Shown: one piece after another, positions 54,735-55,004 of the stretch | How positions within the stretch are numbered: the stretch's first letter is position 1 | Layout: every line of letters starts with the position of its first letter | From: an uncultured Granulosicoccus sp. | GTDB taxonomy: Bacteria > Pseudomonadota > Gammaproteobacteria > Granulosicoccales > Granulosicoccaceae | Length of the DNA: 55,004 nucleotides | NCBI GenBank assembly: GCA_937991945.1 | Contig: CALKLO010000061.1 | Coordinates: 1 to 55,004, forward strand | Reading direction: 5' to 3' | The notes under the pieces: model-generated | Seen by the model: only the letters and a program-made list of their open reading frames with translations | Databases searched by the model: none | Told to the model about the DNA's origin: nothing | Position numbers and translations under genes: made by a program

Positions 54735-54845
54735 TGTTTGTTCTCTTTTGCGATCATGTAATAACTAGAACGCTGACAAAGAGAATTGGGGGTTAAGCCG
54801 ATTCACCGTACAATCGAGACAACTTCGTAAAATGATAACCAATCG
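54735..54845. promoter_or_regulatory. Divergent promoter region of the vWA operon and the 54846 gene
   Basis: A 111-base gap between divergent starts. AAAAGAGAACA just before the vWA ATG (on the minus strand) is its likely ribosome binding site. It must hold the promoter of the vWA-sigma operon; if the sigma factor is autoregulated, its -35/-10 motif should be here. I cannot identify a clear consensus. Confidence 0.4.
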
Positions 54846-55004
54846 ATGAAAAATCGTATTAGTACGCTCTCTAGAGTTCTGTGTCTGAGCTTAGTGACGG
54901 GTGCGTTTGTGACAAGCTCAATTGCGCAATCGTCAGAAATGATCCGTAGGGGCATGTTGGTTGATATGGCGCGAAATCAGTTTTCGGTGTTGTGCCAATC
55001 TGAG
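54846..55004 (+). CDS. Secreted protein, N-terminal fragment running off the window
   Basis: The frame is open from ATG 54846 to the window end, 53 codons with no stop. The N-terminus MKNRISTLSRVLCLS followed by VTGAFVTSSIAQS is a signal peptide with a likely cleavage near AQS. The mature start SEMIRRGMLVDMARNQFSVL is not enough to name a family. No Shine-Dalgarno is obvious. It diverges from the vWA operon by 111 bases, so it may share its control. Confidence 0.6.
   Translation, partial: MKNRISTLSRVLCLSLVTGAFVTSSIAQSSEMIRRGMLVDMARNQFSVLCQSE

Overview
The window reads as ordinary chromosome of a free-living, aerobic, probably marine gammaproteobacterium. Support comes from the gene set: csrA, glmS, slyD-like and mip/fkpA-like FKBPs, an AlkB close to the E. 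coli protein, DusC, a BepA-like M48 protease, a TRAP transporter, and a choline-O-sulfate/choline gene set. Base composition looks balanced (near 50% GC by eye). Genes are densely packed with many GTG/TTG starts. I saw no rRNA, tRNA, insertion sequence, prophage or CRISPR array. A Granulosicoccus-like lineage is a guess only.

Layout. 1-3.4 kb: selU and selD, a tRNA 2-selenouridine module in which SelD carries an N-terminal flavoprotein domain. 3.5-8.3 kb: a DUF3429 membrane protein, then a two-gene DNA repair operon (bacterial FAN1/VRR-NUC nuclease and an XPD/DinG-like Fe-S helicase with a RecB-like nuclease domain). 8.3-9.4 kb: a histone-H1-like Lys/Ala/Pro repeat protein diverging from csrA across an AT-rich spacer. 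9.4-16.1 kb: an M16C (PreP-type) metalloprotease, an unusual type IV pilin-like/ankyrin fusion, and a two-gene envelope operon (Ig-like protein and a Ca-motif/CBM9-like lipoprotein). 16.2-22.6 kb: a YtcJ-like amidohydrolase, an NDP-forming acyl-CoA synthetase, glmS and a small conserved unknown protein. 22.7-27.6 kb: alkB, an Ig-like secreted protein, an EamA permease, a secreted lipase-like hydrolase and an amidase.

27.7-31.5 kb: a DctP-DctQ-DctM TRAP transporter with an operator-like perfect dyad upstream and a terminator/attenuator after dctP, followed by a convergent HAMP-like membrane protein. 31.7-35.4 kb: gamma-carbonic anhydrase, SbmA/BacA-like transporter, ettA. 35.4-41 kb: upp-mttB-betC-betA, apparently one operon. 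It is predicted to release choline from choline-O-sulfate, oxidise it, and act with a pyrrolysine-less MttB-family methyltransferase. 41-47.4 kb: FKBP, a small envelope protein, an operon cvfB-ylqF-MFS, dusC and a DUF6279 lipoprotein. 47.5-51.1 kb: slyD-like PPIase, M48/TPR lipoprotein protease and an alpha/beta hydrolase with a GlyGly-CTERM-like tail. 51.1-54.7 kb: a tightly coupled operon of vWA lipoprotein (YfbK type), ECF sigma factor, membrane-anchored putative anti-sigma factor and a HAD phosphatase. A secreted protein starts at 54846 and runs off the window.

The most unusual items are the pilin-ankyrin fusion, the choline-sulfate/MttB operon led by upp, the FAN1-helicase pair, the vWA-ECF-anti-sigma operon, and the GlyGly-CTERM-like hydrolase. 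All functional statements are from reading motifs and remembered families; no database search was run.
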